Assembly: GCF_003458415.1 (NCBI RefSeq)
Contig: NZ_QRUF01000004.1
Coordinates: 2,055 to 66,054 of the forward strand
DNA: 64,000 bases
Source: Collinsella sp. AF25-2LB
Lineage (GTDB): Bacteria > Actinomycetota > Coriobacteriia > Coriobacteriales > Coriobacteriaceae
Direction: 5' to 3'
In this document: positions 27,772-37,191 of the stretch, piece after piece
How positions within the stretch are numbered: the stretch's first letter is position 1
How the letters are laid out: every line of letters starts with the position of its first letter
Position numbers and translations under genes: made by a program
The notes under the pieces: model-generated
Told to the model about the DNA's origin: nothing
Seen by the model: only the letters and a program-made list of their open reading frames with translations
Database searches by the model: none

Positions 27772-30700
27772 ATGGTCTCTCGTATCTACGTGGAGAAGAA
27801 ACCCGGGTTCGACGTCGAGGCTCAGCAGCTCAAGGGCGAGCTGACCGAAATTCTCGGCATCAAGGGCATCGAGGCCCTGAGGATCATCAACCGCTACGAC
27901 GTCGAGGGCATCGACGAGGAGCTTTTCCGCTCCTGCGTGCCGACCGTCTTTAGCGAGCCCCAGGTCGATGTGACCTACGACGAGCTCCCCGCAAGCGGTG
28001 GCGCCGTCTTTGCCGTCGAATTCCTGCCTGGCCAGTTTGACCAGCGCGCCGACTCCGCCAGCGAGTGCGCGCAGCTCATCAGCCAGGGCGAGCGCCCCGC
28101 CGTGCGCTCCGCCAAGGTCTATATGATCTCGGGCACTCTGGACGAGGCCGCCATCGATGCCATCAAGCACTACGTGGTGAACCCCGTCGAGGCGCGCATC
28201 GCCTCGCTCGACCTGCCCGAGACGCTGTACATGGAGACCCCCGAGCCCCAGCCCGTCGAGGTGCTCGACGGTTTCCGCGAGCTCGACGAGACCGGCCTTG
28301 CCGCCTTTATTTCCGAGCGCGGCCTTGCCATGGACGAGGCAGACATCGCCTTCTGCCAGCAGTACTTCCGCGATGAGGACCGCGACCCCACCATCACCGA
28401 AATCCGTGTGATCGACACCTATTGGTCCGACCACTGCCGCCACACCACCTTCGGCACCGTCCTGGATGACGTGACGATCGACGACGCCGTGGTGCAGCAG
28501 GCCTTCGACCGCTACATGGAGATGCGCCACGAACTCGGCCGCGACGCCAAACCCGTCTGCCTCATGGACATGGGCACCATCGGCGCTAAGTACCTTAAGA
28601 AGACCGGCGTCATGACCGATGTCGACGAGTCCGAGGAGATCAACGCCTGCACCGTCAAGGTGAAGGTCGATGTCGATGGCGAGGACCAGGACTGGCTGTT
28701 CCTCTTTAAGAACGAGACCCACAACCACCCGACCGAGATCGAGCCCTTCGGCGGTGCCGCCACCTGCGTGGGCGGCGCCATCCGCGACCCGCTCTCGGGC
28801 CGCAGCTACGTGTACCAGGCCATGCGCGTCACCGGCGCCGGCGACCCCACCGTCCCGGTCTCCGAGACGCTCGAGGGCAAGCTGCCGCAGCGCAAGCTCG
28901 TGACCACTGCCGCCGCCGGCTACTCCAGCTACGGCAACCAGATCGGCCTTGCCACCGGTCAGGTCAACGAGCTCTATCACCCCGGCTACGTGGCCAAGCG
29001 CATGGAGGTTGGCGCCGTCGTGGGCGCTACCCCGGCAAACCACGTTCGTCGCGAGTGCCCCGCCCCCACCGACAAGATCATCCTGCTGGGCGGCCGCACT
29101 GGCCGTGACGGCATCGGTGGCGCCACCGGCTCCTCCAAGACCCAGAACACCGAGTCCATCGAGACCTCGGGCGCCGAGGTCCAGAAGGGCAACGCCCCGG
29201 TCGAGCGCAAGCTGCAGCGCCTGTTCCGCCGCGGCGATGCCTGCCGTCTGATCAAGCGCTGCAACGACTTTGGCGCCGGCGGTGTCTCGGTCGCCGTGGG
29301 TGAGCTTGCCGACGGCCTGTATGTCGACCTTGATACCGTGACCAAGAAGTACGACGGCTTGGACGGCACCGAGCTCGCTATCTCTGAGTCCCAGGAGCGC
29401 ATGGCCTGCGCCGTCGCCGACGGTGACGTCGAGGAGTTCATGGGCTACGCCGCCGAGGAGAACCTGGAGGCTACCGTTATCGCCGAGGTTACCGCCGAGC
29501 CGCGCATGCGCATGGCCTGGAACGGCGTCGCCATCGTCGACCTGTCCCGCGAGTTCCTCAACTCCAACGGCGCACCCAAGCACCAGGTCGCCCACGTGTG
29601 CGCCCGTAGCGTGTGGCAGCCCAGCTGGGCCGGCACCACGCTCGCCGAGCGCATGACCTCGCTCGTCACCGACCTCAACGTCGCTTCTAACAAGGGCCTT
29701 TCCGAGCGCTTCGACTCCACCATCGGCGCCGCGACCGTGCTCATGCCCTTTGGCGGCAAGACGCAGCTCACCCCCAGCTCGGCCATGGTCGCCAAGTTCC
29801 CCGTGGACGGCGAGACCACCACGGCGAGTGCCATGGCATGGGGCTTCAACCCCTATCTGATGGAGGCCGACCAGTTTGCGGGCGCCTACCTGTCCGTGGT
29901 CGAGTCCATCGCCAAGCTCGTGGCTGCCGGCTTTGAGCACAAGCGCGCCTATCTCTCCTTCCAGGAGTACTTCGAGCGCCTGCGCACCGAGGCCGAGCGC
30001 TGGGGCAAGCCCACGGCAGCCGTCCTGGGCGCCCTCATGGCCCAAGTCGACCTGGGTGCCGGCGCCATCGGCGGCAAGGACTCCATGAGCGGTTCGTTTG
30101 AGGACGAGACCGGCGAGCTCAACGTTCCGCCGACCCTGATCAGCTTCGCCGTCGCCGTGGGCAAGGCCGCCCGCGCCGTCTCACCCGAGTTCAAGGGCCT
30201 CACGCACCGCGTCGTCCGCATCGCCCCCGCCACCTATGGCGAGGACTACCGTCCCGACGCCCAGCAGCTGCTCGCCGCGTTTGACGCCGTCGAGGCGCTC
30301 ACTGCTACCGGCAACGCCCTGGCCATCTCCACGCCCGGCTACGGCTGCGGCGCCGAGAGCCTCTTTAAGATGTGCGTCGGTAACCAGATCGGTATCGAGC
30401 TTGCCGAGGATGTAGACGTGGAGAGCCTCTTCACCCCGCTCTACGGCAGCTTTATCGTCGAGCTCGCCGAGGACGCCGAGCTGCCCGAGGTCGCCGACGG
30501 CGTTGTCGTCGAGCCCCTGGGCACCACCGTCGAGGGCTATGTCATCGACACCGGCTCCGAGGTCATCGAGCTCGCCGAGCTCCAGGAGGCCTGGGAGAGC
30601 GGCATCGAGGGCGTCTTCACCTACCGCAGCGCCGGCGAGACCCCCGAGGTCGAGACCATCGACTTCCGCGCCAAGGATATCCACGTGTACGGCGGCGCCA

Positions 30701-31518
30701 AGATCGCCCGCCCGCGCGTGATCATCCCCGTGTTCCCCGGCAACAACTGCGAGTACGACAGCGCCCGCGCCTTCCGTGCCGCCGGTGCCGAGGCCGACAC
30801 CTTCGTGATCAACAACCTCACGCCCGAGGCCGTCGCCGAGAGCACCCACGAGCTTGCCCGCCGCATCCGTGCAAGCCAGATCGTTATGATCCCCGGCGGC
30901 TTCTCGGGCGGCGACGAGCCCGACGGCTCTGCCAAGTTCATCACGGCGTTCTTCCGCGCTCCCGAGGTCACCGAGGCAGTCCGCGACCTGCTCAAGGCCC
31001 GCGATGGCCTGATGCTGGGCATCTGCAACGGCTTCCAGGCCCTGATCAAGCTCGGCCTGGTGCCCTACGGCGACATCGTCGACGCCACGCCCGATGCGCC
31101 CACGTTGACGTTCAACACCATCGGTCGCCACCAGAGCCGTCTGGTGCGCACCCGCATCTCGTCCAACTTGTCCCCGTGGCTGTCGCAGTGCAGCCTGGAC
31201 GACCCCTACACCGTCGCCATCAGCCACGGCGAGGGCCGCTTTGTCGCCAATGACGAAGTGCTCGCCCAGCTGATCGCCAACGGCCAGGTCGCCACGCAGT
31301 ACGTGGGCGAGGACGGCAAGCCCAGCATGGATCTCTCCGTCAACCCCAACGGCTCCGCACTCGCCATCGAGGGCATCACGAGTCCCGACGGTCGCGTCCT
31401 GGGCAAGATGGGCCATGCCGAGCGTCGCGGCGACAACCTGTACCGCAACGTGCCCGAGCATGTCCCCGGCGATAAGTTCATGCCGATCTTTGAAAGCGGC
31501 GTGGCCTACTTCGCTTAA
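27772..31518 (+). CDS. purL: Phosphoribosylformylglycinamidine synthase, large single-chain form
   Basis: The 1248-residue enzyme performs the ATP- and glutamine-dependent FGAR to FGAM step of purine synthesis. An N-terminal PurS-like part is followed by two AIRS-type halves (DHCRHTTFG, FKNETHNHPTEIEPFGGAATC, GRTGRDGIGGAT, then GGKDSMSG) and a C-terminal class I glutamine amidotransferase domain with PVFPGNNCEYDSARAF, IPGGFSGGD, LGICNGFQ (nucleophile Cys) and SHGEGRF. This is the fused form; many other Actinobacteria have separate PurS, PurL and PurQ. The start follows GGCAGGAACCA. Very long frames on the opposite strand are codon-bias shadows. Confidence 0.96.
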   Translation: MVSRIYVEKKPGFDVEAQQLKGELTEILGIKGIEALRIINRYDVEGIDEELFRSCVPTVFSEPQVDVTYDELPASGGAVFAVEFLPGQFDQRADSASECAQLISQGERPAVRSAKVYMISGTLDEAAIDAIKHYVVNPVEARIASLDLPETLYMETPEPQPVEVLDGFRELDETGLAAFISERGLAMDEADIAFCQQYFRDEDRDPTITEIRVIDTYWSDHCRHTTFGTVLDDVTIDDAVVQQAFDRYMEMRHELGRDAKPVCLMDMGTIGAKYLKKTGVMTDVDESEEINACTVKVKVDVDGEDQDWLFLFKNETHNHPTEIEPFGGAATCVGGAIRDPLSGRSYVYQAMRVTGAGDPTVPVSETLEGKLPQRKLVTTAAAGYSSYGNQIGLATGQVNELYHPGYVAKRMEVGAVVGATPANHVRRECPAPTDKIILLGGRTGRDGIGGATGSSKTQNTESIETSGAEVQKGNAPVERKLQRLFRRGDACRLIKRCNDFGAGGVSVAVGELADGLYVDLDTVTKKYDGLDGTELAISESQERMACAVADGDVEEFMGYAAEENLEATVIAEVTAEPRMRMAWNGVAIVDLSREFLNSNGAPKHQVAHVCARSVWQPSWAGTTLAERMTSLVTDLNVASNKGLSERFDSTIGAATVLMPFGGKTQLTPSSAMVAKFPVDGETTTASAMAWGFNPYLMEADQFAGAYLSVVESIAKLVAAGFEHKRAYLSFQEYFERLRTEAERWGKPTAAVLGALMAQVDLGAGAIGGKDSMSGSFEDETGELNVPPTLISFAVAVGKAARAVSPEFKGLTHRVVRIAPATYGEDYRPDAQQLLAAFDAVEALTATGNALAISTPGYGCGAESLFKMCVGNQIGIELAEDVDVESLFTPLYGSFIVELAEDAELPEVADGVVVEPLGTTVEGYVIDTGSEVIELAELQEAWESGIEGVFTYRSAGETPEVETIDFRAKDIHVYGGAKIARPRVIIPVFPGNNCEYDSARAFRAAGAEADTFVINNLTPEAVAESTHELARRIRASQIVMIPGGFSGGDEPDGSAKFITAFFRAPEVTEAVRDLLKARDGLMLGICNGFQALIKLGLVPYGDIVDATPDAPTLTFNTIGRHQSRLVRTRISSNLSPWLSQCSLDDPYTVAISHGEGRFVANDEVLAQLIANGQVATQYVGEDGKPSMDLSVNPNGSALAIEGITSPDGRVLGKMGHAERRGDNLYRNVPEHVPGDKFMPIFESGVAYFA

Positions 31519-31556
31519 ACCTTTCCCATCGGGTACAATCCCTTCGGGTAACAACA

Positions 31557-31592
31557 CCCGCCACCGACACATCCGGTGGCGGGTTCTTTTTT
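31557..31592 (+). terminator. Terminator of purL
   Basis: CCCGCCACCG (31557-31566) pairs perfectly with CGGTGGCGGG (31574-31583) and is followed by TTCTTTTTT. It lies about 40 bases after purL and 25 before the EamA gene start. Confidence 0.9.
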
Positions 31593-31617
31593 GCTTCGCG
31601 CATGCAGGAAGGACATC

Positions 31618-32553
31618 ATGGAAAGCCACAAGCCGTATCTCGCCACCCTGCCCGGACTTATCCTGGGCTGTCTTGTTTGCTGTGCACTCTGGGGATCGGC
31701 CTTTCCCTGCATCAAGATCGGCTACGCACTCTTTGGTATCCCGGCGCACGATAGCGCCTCGCAGCTGCTCTTTGCGGGCTTGCGCTTCACGCTTGCCGGC
31801 ATGCTGGTCATTGTTGGCATGAGCGTGGCCCAGCGCCGACCGCTCGTTCCGCAAACGCGCGATATCAAGCCCATCTGCATCTTGTCGCTCTTCCAGACCA
31901 TCGGCCAGTACTTCTTTTTCTACCTTGGTCTCTCCCGTGCAAGCGCTATGTCGAGCTCCATCATCGAGGCCAGCGCCAACTTCTTGGCTATCCTCTTTGC
32001 CGCCCTGGCATTTCACACCGAGAAGCTCAATACGGCCAAGGTGCTTGGCTGTGCGCTGGGCTTTGCCGGCGTCGCGCTCGTCAACCTCTCGGGCGCAGAT
32101 GGCACCTTTGGCTTCAGGCTCGATGGCGAGGGCTTTATCCTAGCCTCCACTGTCGCGGGTGCTCTTTCGACCTGCCTGATCGGCATCTTCTCGCGCAAGC
32201 ACGACGGCGTCTTGCTTGCCGGGTGGCAGTTCTTGGTCGGCGGCCTGGTCCTCACCGCCATCGGCTTTTTGATGGGTGGCACGCTCTCCCCCACGACAAT
32301 TGCCCCCGCCATCGCGCTCATCATCTACATGGCGCTTATCTCCGCGGTCGCCTACTCGCTGTGGTCGCGCCTGCTTGCCGTCAACCCCGTCAGCCGCGTC
32401 TCGGTCTTTGGGTTTATGAACCCGGTCTTTGGTGTGGTGCTGAGCGCGCTGCTGCTCGGCGAGGGCGCTGGCACGAGCCCCATTACCGTCATCGTTGCCC
32501 TGCTGTTGGTCTGCGGCGGCATAATCATCGTCAACAAACCCAAAAAAGCCTAG
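31618..32553 (+). CDS. EamA/DMT family transporter
   Basis: The 311-residue protein has ten hydrophobic segments in two EamA repeats (CALWGSAFPCIKIGYALFG... and TVAGALSTCLIGIFSRK...SRVSVFGFMNPVFGVVLSALLLGE). The family exports amino acids, nucleosides or other small metabolites; the substrate cannot be told. The start at 31618 has GGAAGG five bases upstream; the frame is open to 31576, but that part overlaps the purL terminator. Confidence 0.9.
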   Translation: MESHKPYLATLPGLILGCLVCCALWGSAFPCIKIGYALFGIPAHDSASQLLFAGLRFTLAGMLVIVGMSVAQRRPLVPQTRDIKPICILSLFQTIGQYFFFYLGLSRASAMSSSIIEASANFLAILFAALAFHTEKLNTAKVLGCALGFAGVALVNLSGADGTFGFRLDGEGFILASTVAGALSTCLIGIFSRKHDGVLLAGWQFLVGGLVLTAIGFLMGGTLSPTTIAPAIALIIYMALISAVAYSLWSRLLAVNPVSRVSVFGFMNPVFGVVLSALLLGEGAGTSPITVIVALLLVCGGIIIVNKPKKA

Positions 32554-32700
32554 CGAGCTCACCTTTTTAGAGAGAGCCTTCACACACTTTAGCTTAATGG
32601 AATGCACTGGCTCTCGTTGATTTCGTACCGAGCCGCGGCGGCAGACGCTCGTCTTGCCGCACCGCGCCTGGGCGTTATGGCCGGTGGCCCCCGCAAACGC

Positions 32701-32742
32701 AAAAAGGGCGCACGACCATCGCAACGGTCGTGCGCCTTTTTT
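32701..32742. terminator. Bidirectional terminator between EamA and the GGDEF gene
   Basis: An 11-bp perfect stem (GGCGCACGACC / GGTCGTGCGCC, core 32707-32736) is flanked by AAAAAG on the left and TTTTTTC on the right, so it can act on both strands. It separates two convergent genes. The region 32554-32700 holds no supported gene. Confidence 0.9.
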
Positions 32743-33885
32743 CTAGCGTATCTGGACGCCGGCTTTCTTTTTATCGGCCTTGACGCGGTAGAGCTCCGCA
32801 TCGGCAGCGCGAAGCAAGTCTTGCCAGGTATCGACACTATCACCGACCCGTGCATAGCCGATGGACATCCGCAACAGATACGGCACCTCGGCATGCGCGA
32901 GCTCGTCGTTGATTGTCGCGCACAGATGCATGATATCCTGTTCCGCCGCTGCCTTTTGGAGCACCACGAACTCATCGCCACCATAACGCGCGATAAAGCC
33001 ACCAGACGCCGAGCAGACTTCTTTGAGAGCAGCGGATATGACCTGAAGAGCATGGTCGCCCTCCACATGTCCATAACGATCGTTAATCTGCTTAAAGCCG
33101 TCAGCGTCCATCATAAGCAGATACACATCTTCGGCCTGATCCACATTTGAGAAGAGCGACAGGATATAGGTCTCAAAACGGTTGCGATTGTTGAGGCCAG
33201 TCAACGGGTCGGTCGAGACGAGCTGCTCCTGGCAGATAATGTAGAGCAGCAACATGCTAATCATTATGCCGACACAAAGGCCAGGCACCGAGTATACGAT
33301 CTGAAAGGTACCGCCCACCAGGGCCGGAATGGCGAAAAATGCTAAGGTTCGATAGATAGCCTTCGTCTGCAGGCTCTCGACCCTGCGAGATTGCACAAAC
33401 GCATGCAGGGACGTATGTATAACGTAACAGTAGCTGACAATGGGCTGGATCATATAGGCAAAGCCGCGACGATACACGCCCTGCGAATCGATATAGAACA
33501 AGGCGTGCGTCCAGTAACTGGTAAAAGCCAGCACGACCACCAGAGCCGTAGGCAACGTTACAAGCACCACCCTATAGCGCGAGGTCACAAGGCGAGAGCC
33601 CTGCATCGTCTCGGAATAGATAAACCAAATGAGACACGCGATGGCAAAGAGCGAAAACGAAACCGCGTTGGAAATCCAGTTGGCAGCAATACCCAACGTG
33701 CCGTCCGCACCATCCGAAAGCGTCCAGATCATATCGAATAATATGTACGCGGCAGAGGTGTAGCCAAGCATGCTAAACAATAGCTGCAGGGTGCTCGAGA
33801 ACAAGGAGCGACGACTTCGCGCGGCAAGCCCGATAAGAACAATCATGCATAGCAGGAATATCTCAATCTTGAGTGCCTTAACCAC
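32743..33885 (-). CDS. Membrane-bound GGDEF diguanylate cyclase
   Basis: About seven hydrophobic segments occupy the first ~220 residues. They are followed by a GGDEF domain with DPLTGLNNRNRF, DADGFKQINDRYGHVEGD, and the active-site RYGGDEF. This should make cyclic di-GMP from two GTP. No RxxD inhibitory site is present at the usual place before the GGDEF loop. The N-terminal sensor resembles no domain I can name. No ATG fits; I prefer GTG 33885, about six bases after AAGGGATGG, though a TTG at 33903 is in frame. The protein is about 380 residues. Confidence 0.85.
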   Translation of the reverse strand: MVKALKIEIFLLCMIVLIGLAARSRRSLFSSTLQLLFSMLGYTSAAYILFDMIWTLSDGADGTLGIAANWISNAVSFSLFAIACLIWFIYSETMQGSRLVTSRYRVVLVTLPTALVVVLAFTSYWTHALFYIDSQGVYRRGFAYMIQPIVSYCYVIHTSLHAFVQSRRVESLQTKAIYRTLAFFAIPALVGGTFQIVYSVPGLCVGIMISMLLLYIICQEQLVSTDPLTGLNNRNRFETYILSLFSNVDQAEDVYLLMMDADGFKQINDRYGHVEGDHALQVISAALKEVCSASGGFIARYGGDEFVVLQKAAAEQDIMHLCATINDELAHAEVPYLLRMSIGYARVGDSVDTWQDLLRAADAELYRVKADKKKAGVQIR

Positions 33886-33986
33886 TAGACGCCATCCCTT
33901 CAATATCCGAATGGTCAGAATCGCCCAATTCGAATCAGGGCAATAAACACCCCTTTACTCCGCAGGGGTAAAGGGAATCATAGCAA

Positions 33987-34027
33987 AGCGCCCGAACATC
34001 ACTGCAAACAGTTTCTGTTCGGGCGCT
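33987..34027 (-). terminator. Terminator of the KdgT-like permease gene
   Basis: AGCGCCCGAACA (33987-33998) pairs perfectly with TGTTCGGGCGCT (34016-34027). On the minus strand the stem is followed by TTGCTATG, a weak T-tract, but the position about 45 bases after the stop codon fits a terminator. Confidence 0.65.
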
Positions 34028-34073
34028 CAGACGGCGCGAATTGCACGCCGGAATCATTGATGGGTATCGATTG

Positions 34074-35096
34074 CTACTCGCCATCGATGTCGGTCGCGAC
34101 GGCCTCTTCGATGGCCTCGACACCGGCAGGCGACAGGTCTTCCTTGCCCTGGCAGAACTTCTTATCGACCCAGCCGGTCAGAATCGGGGCCATGATTGCC
34201 GTGATGATGACGGCAGTGGCGATCTGCGCATACGCGGTGGGCGCAAGCTCGGCATAGCGCGGAGCGACCTCGGCGAGGGCGACCGGCGTGGTCATAGCCG
34301 TGCCGGCGATAGTGGAGCAGGCAACGGCCGCCTTGCCGTTACCACCGCACAGGCGCTCGAACGCAAAGGTGATGGGGCCGACGATAAAGAGCGTGACAAG
34401 GCCCAGCAAGATGCCGGAAATACCGCCGGTGATAAAGCTCGAAAGGCTCATGGACGCACCGAGCTGAAATCCGATAACAGCGATCGCGGGATTGGCGCCG
34501 GGAACCAGCAGGTTCTTGATAAACGGGAACAAGTTGCCCAGGACCATGCCGATAACAAGCGGCAGGATGGATCCGATGATGGTGCCGACGGGGATGTTGG
34601 CGAGACCCGAAACACCAAGGATGATCATCGTGACGGCGGGGCCGGCCGTAAAGAACAGGATACCGACGGCGCCCTGCTCGGACTCATCGCCGAACTCGCC
34701 CATGATGCCCGTATAGAGCGCCATGTTGCAAAACGTAATGCCGCCGATGATGGAAACCGAGCTCAGGCCTAAAAAGTTATCGTTAAAGAAGTACGCGACG
34801 CCCAGACCCAGCGCGGCTGCCACTACAAGCTTAGGAATCAGCACGACGATGCCGGTCTTGATGGCGCCCGGCGTGGACTTAAAGCTGATGCCGGCGCCCA
34901 CAAACAGCAGGATCGCGGCGACGATGGTATTGGAGCCACCGCGGCAGGCAGCCGTAAAGAAGCCGCCGATCTCAAAAACCTGCGGGCAGAAGGTGTTGAG
35001 CAAAAGACCGACGATCATCGGATAGATCATGATGTCGCCCGGGATGCGCGGAACCTTGAATTTCTTTTGCTCGTTGGCGGTCGCTTCCTGTGCCAT
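34074..35096 (-). CDS. kdgT: 2-keto-3-deoxygluconate permease family protein
   Basis: The 340-residue membrane protein has about ten hydrophobic segments and family-typical sequence: KVPGG-like KVPRIPGDIMIYP, GNTFCPQ-like LLLNTFCPQVFEIGGFF, KTG near 97 and GFQLGA in the C-terminal half. KdgT imports 2-keto-3-deoxygluconate, a pectin-breakdown product, with protons. No kdgK or kdgA lies nearby, so the substrate is a family inference. ATG 35096 follows GGGGGTTTC; the frame starts at 35126. It is monocistronic. Confidence 0.82.
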   Translation of the reverse strand: MAQEATANEQKKFKVPRIPGDIMIYPMIVGLLLNTFCPQVFEIGGFFTAACRGGSNTIVAAILLFVGAGISFKSTPGAIKTGIVVLIPKLVVAAALGLGVAYFFNDNFLGLSSVSIIGGITFCNMALYTGIMGEFGDESEQGAVGILFFTAGPAVTMIILGVSGLANIPVGTIIGSILPLVIGMVLGNLFPFIKNLLVPGANPAIAVIGFQLGASMSLSSFITGGISGILLGLVTLFIVGPITFAFERLCGGNGKAAVACSTIAGTAMTTPVALAEVAPRYAELAPTAYAQIATAVIITAIMAPILTGWVDKKFCQGKEDLSPAGVEAIEEAVATDIDGE

Positions 35097-35246
35097 GAAA
35101 CCCCCATTTCCGCTGACGCGGAACAAAAGCCCACGTCATGCTTTGCTACAGTAAAGTTTGACCATGGTACCAGAAGAAATAGACCAGCTCGGTGAAAAAT
35201 TCGACAAGTTGGGATGGAACGAGATTCGGCGCCCGCGACGTCACCC

Positions 35247-35570
35247 CTATATAAGGCTCAAGACAATATAGAGTACGATGCCCGAGACGCAGCACCACAG
35301 CATCGATTTTGTCTTGACCGCCACGACCACGACGCCGACGGCCGCAATCCAGGGAACCAGGGCAGGCCAGAGTCCCGCGTCGAACGCGCCGGGACTCACC
35401 AAGTCGTTGGCGACCAGCGCGGCAAAGGCAGCGGGCGGGATATAGCTCAGGGCCTCGGTAATGCGGGGCGACAGGGTCCGCCCGCGCAAGGCGAACGCCG
35501 GCGCAATGCGAAAGAACGCGATAGCAGCCCACGACGACAGCCACAGAACCAAGAACTCGTTAACGGGCAT
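35247..35570 (-). CDS. azlD: AzlD-type branched-chain amino acid export subunit
   Basis: The 107-residue hydrophobic protein has four membrane segments (EFLVLWLSSWAAIAFFRIAPAFALRG, ALSYIPPAAFAALVANDL and others), the normal size of AzlD. It partners AzlC in exporting branched-chain amino acids or analogues. The ATG at 35570 overlaps the end of azlC by 11 bases, with AGAGGTG upstream, so the pair is translationally coupled. The open frame to 35804 is only the azlC shadow. Confidence 0.88.
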   Translation of the reverse strand: MPVNEFLVLWLSSWAAIAFFRIAPAFALRGRTLSPRITEALSYIPPAAFAALVANDLVSPGAFDAGLWPALVPWIAAVGVVVVAVKTKSMLWCCVSGIVLYIVLSLI

Positions 35571-36252
35571 CGCGGGCACCTCTTCCGTCAAATACAGCAT
35601 CGCACGCCAACGCAATGGCAATGCCGGCCACGACGCTTGCCGGCACGGCAATATTCGCGAGGCCCAAGAACTTGCATACGGCGACGGACACCGCGCCCGA
35701 AACCGCCGCGACAACGTTGCCGCGCGACAGCCGCTGCGAAAAGAGCAGGCAGATAAAGAGCGAGGTGCAGACAAAGGCTGCAATGGCGGTGGGAACATCG
35801 ACAACGGCGCCGACGATGGCGCCCATCGTACACGAAACGCCCCATGTTGCGATGAGGATCACGTTGAGCACAAAGGACTCGCGCGGGCCCCAATCCTCCC
35901 CTTCAACCAACTTGGCAAGCGAGATGCCATATGCCTCCTCGGTAAGTGTCGCGGCAACAGCCAGCGTCTGACGCTTCGAGGCACCCGTCAGATGCGGCGC
36001 GATCGATGCCGAGTAAAGCGCAAAACGCGAGGAGATGGCGGCAACGCTCGCGATAATCGAAGGTGCCGGTACGCCCGCCAGCCAAAGATTGCAGATCATA
36101 AACTGGCCGCTGCCCGTCACAAACGTGCTGCTCAGGGCAAAGACCATCCAGGGCTCCATTCCCGTCTGCCCCATGATCATTCCGCACGGCGCGCCTATTG
36201 CAACATAGGTAAGCATCACCGGCCAGACGGTTCTAACGATTTTGAACACCAT
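35560..36252 (-). CDS. azlC: AzlC-type branched-chain amino acid export permease
   Basis: The 230-residue permease matches AzlC: YVAIGAPCGMIMGQTG, STFVTGSGQFMICNLW, SSRFALYSASIAPHL, LTEEAYGISLAKL and a hydrophobic C-terminus. With AzlD it forms a two-subunit exporter. The start at 36252 is the first Met consistent with the family N-terminus; the frame reaches 36321. The operon is divergent from the HD-domain gene across about 125 bases. Together with the liv importer, this window encodes both uptake and probable efflux of branched-chain amino acids. Confidence 0.87.
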   Translation of the reverse strand: MVFKIVRTVWPVMLTYVAIGAPCGMIMGQTGMEPWMVFALSSTFVTGSGQFMICNLWLAGVPAPSIIASVAAISSRFALYSASIAPHLTGASKRQTLAVAATLTEEAYGISLAKLVEGEDWGPRESFVLNVILIATWGVSCTMGAIVGAVVDVPTAIAAFVCTSLFICLLFSQRLSRGNVVAAVSGAVSVAVCKFLGLANIAVPASVVAGIAIALACDAVFDGRGARDAR

Positions 36253-36378
36253 ACGCTTCTCATCCTGACAAGGTCTCCGAGCCGCATGTAGCGATACGGC
36301 AGAATCATCATCCGACAGCAACCGAGTTCACCTACAATTGCCACCGGATCGAAAGACACAACTTTTTAGGAAGTCATT

Positions 36379-37191
36379 ATGACAGCTATCGATCGAGACC
36401 GGGCGCGCGCGGCCTTCAAAAGCTACACCGATGCCTACGACGCCACCAACCCACGCATCGCGCTCAAAATCGAGCATACGTACCACGTGGCCGAGGCATG
36501 CGATGCCGTAGCGCGCGAGCAGGGCTGGTCGTCAGAAGATATTGACCTGGCATGGCTTTGCGGCCTGCTACACGATATGGGCCGCTTTGAGCAGCTGCGA
36601 CGCTGGGACACCTTTAAGGACGCCGAGAGCATGAGCCATGCGGCGCTGGGCATCGAGGTCCTCTTTGGCGAGAATCCCGCCGATGCACCCGCCACGACAA
36701 ACATCCGTGACTTTATCGAAACCGGTGCGCATGACGAGCTCATCCGAGCGAGCATCGCCTATCACAGCGACTTTCGCCTGCCGGCACAACTCGACGAGCG
36801 TACACGGTGCTTCTGCGATATCGTGCGCGATGGCGACAAGATCGACATTATGCGCACCATCGCCGACAGCACCGTCGATACCATCCTCAAGGTGGATGAG
36901 GACGCGTTTCTAGCCAGTCGCTTCTCGGTACCGACGCTTGCCGCCTTTGACGAGCATCGGTGCGTCGCGCGCGACGAGCGCAACGAGCCGGCGGACTACC
37001 TGGTGGGACTCATCTGCTTTATGTTTGAGCTCGTCTATCCAGCGAGCCGCACGCTGGCGCGCGAGCAGGGCGATATCTACCGCCTGCTCGACGCGCCCTT
37101 TGGCATTACGCGGCCCTTTACCGACCCCGCCACGCAGGCGACTTGGAGCCGCCTTAAGGACGAGATGCGCGACTGGCTGGCGCGCGCCTAG
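36379..37191 (+). CDS. HD-domain phosphohydrolase
   Basis: The 270-residue protein carries an HD metal-binding arrangement: His at IEHTYHV, the LLHDMGRFEQ core HD pair, His in SIAYHSDF and Asp in VRDGDKIDIMR. Such proteins hydrolyse phosphate esters of nucleotides or cyclic nucleotides; the substrate is not known. The start follows AGGAAG by five to six bases. Its stop codon overlaps the stop of etfA on the opposite strand, leaving no room for a separate terminator. Confidence 0.85.
   Translation: MTAIDRDRARAAFKSYTDAYDATNPRIALKIEHTYHVAEACDAVAREQGWSSEDIDLAWLCGLLHDMGRFEQLRRWDTFKDAESMSHAALGIEVLFGENPADAPATTNIRDFIETGAHDELIRASIAYHSDFRLPAQLDERTRCFCDIVRDGDKIDIMRTIADSTVDTILKVDEDAFLASRFSVPTLAAFDEHRCVARDERNEPADYLVGLICFMFELVYPASRTLAREQGDIYRLLDAPFGITRPFTDPATQATWSRLKDEMRDWLARA

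Noticed and set aside
26346..27953. 535-residue frame antisense to the cation:proton antiporter and overlapping purL start
   Set aside because: Basic, low-complexity translation; it conflicts with two well-supported genes.
27754..30045. 763-residue frame antisense to purL
   Set aside because: Gly/Ala/Leu/Val/Asp-rich translation typical of the antisense of GC-biased codons; purL on the other strand is unambiguous.
33904..33986. Possible small gene between the GGDEF gene and the KdgT terminator
   Set aside because: No start codon with a ribosome-binding site and no frame longer than about 20 codons.
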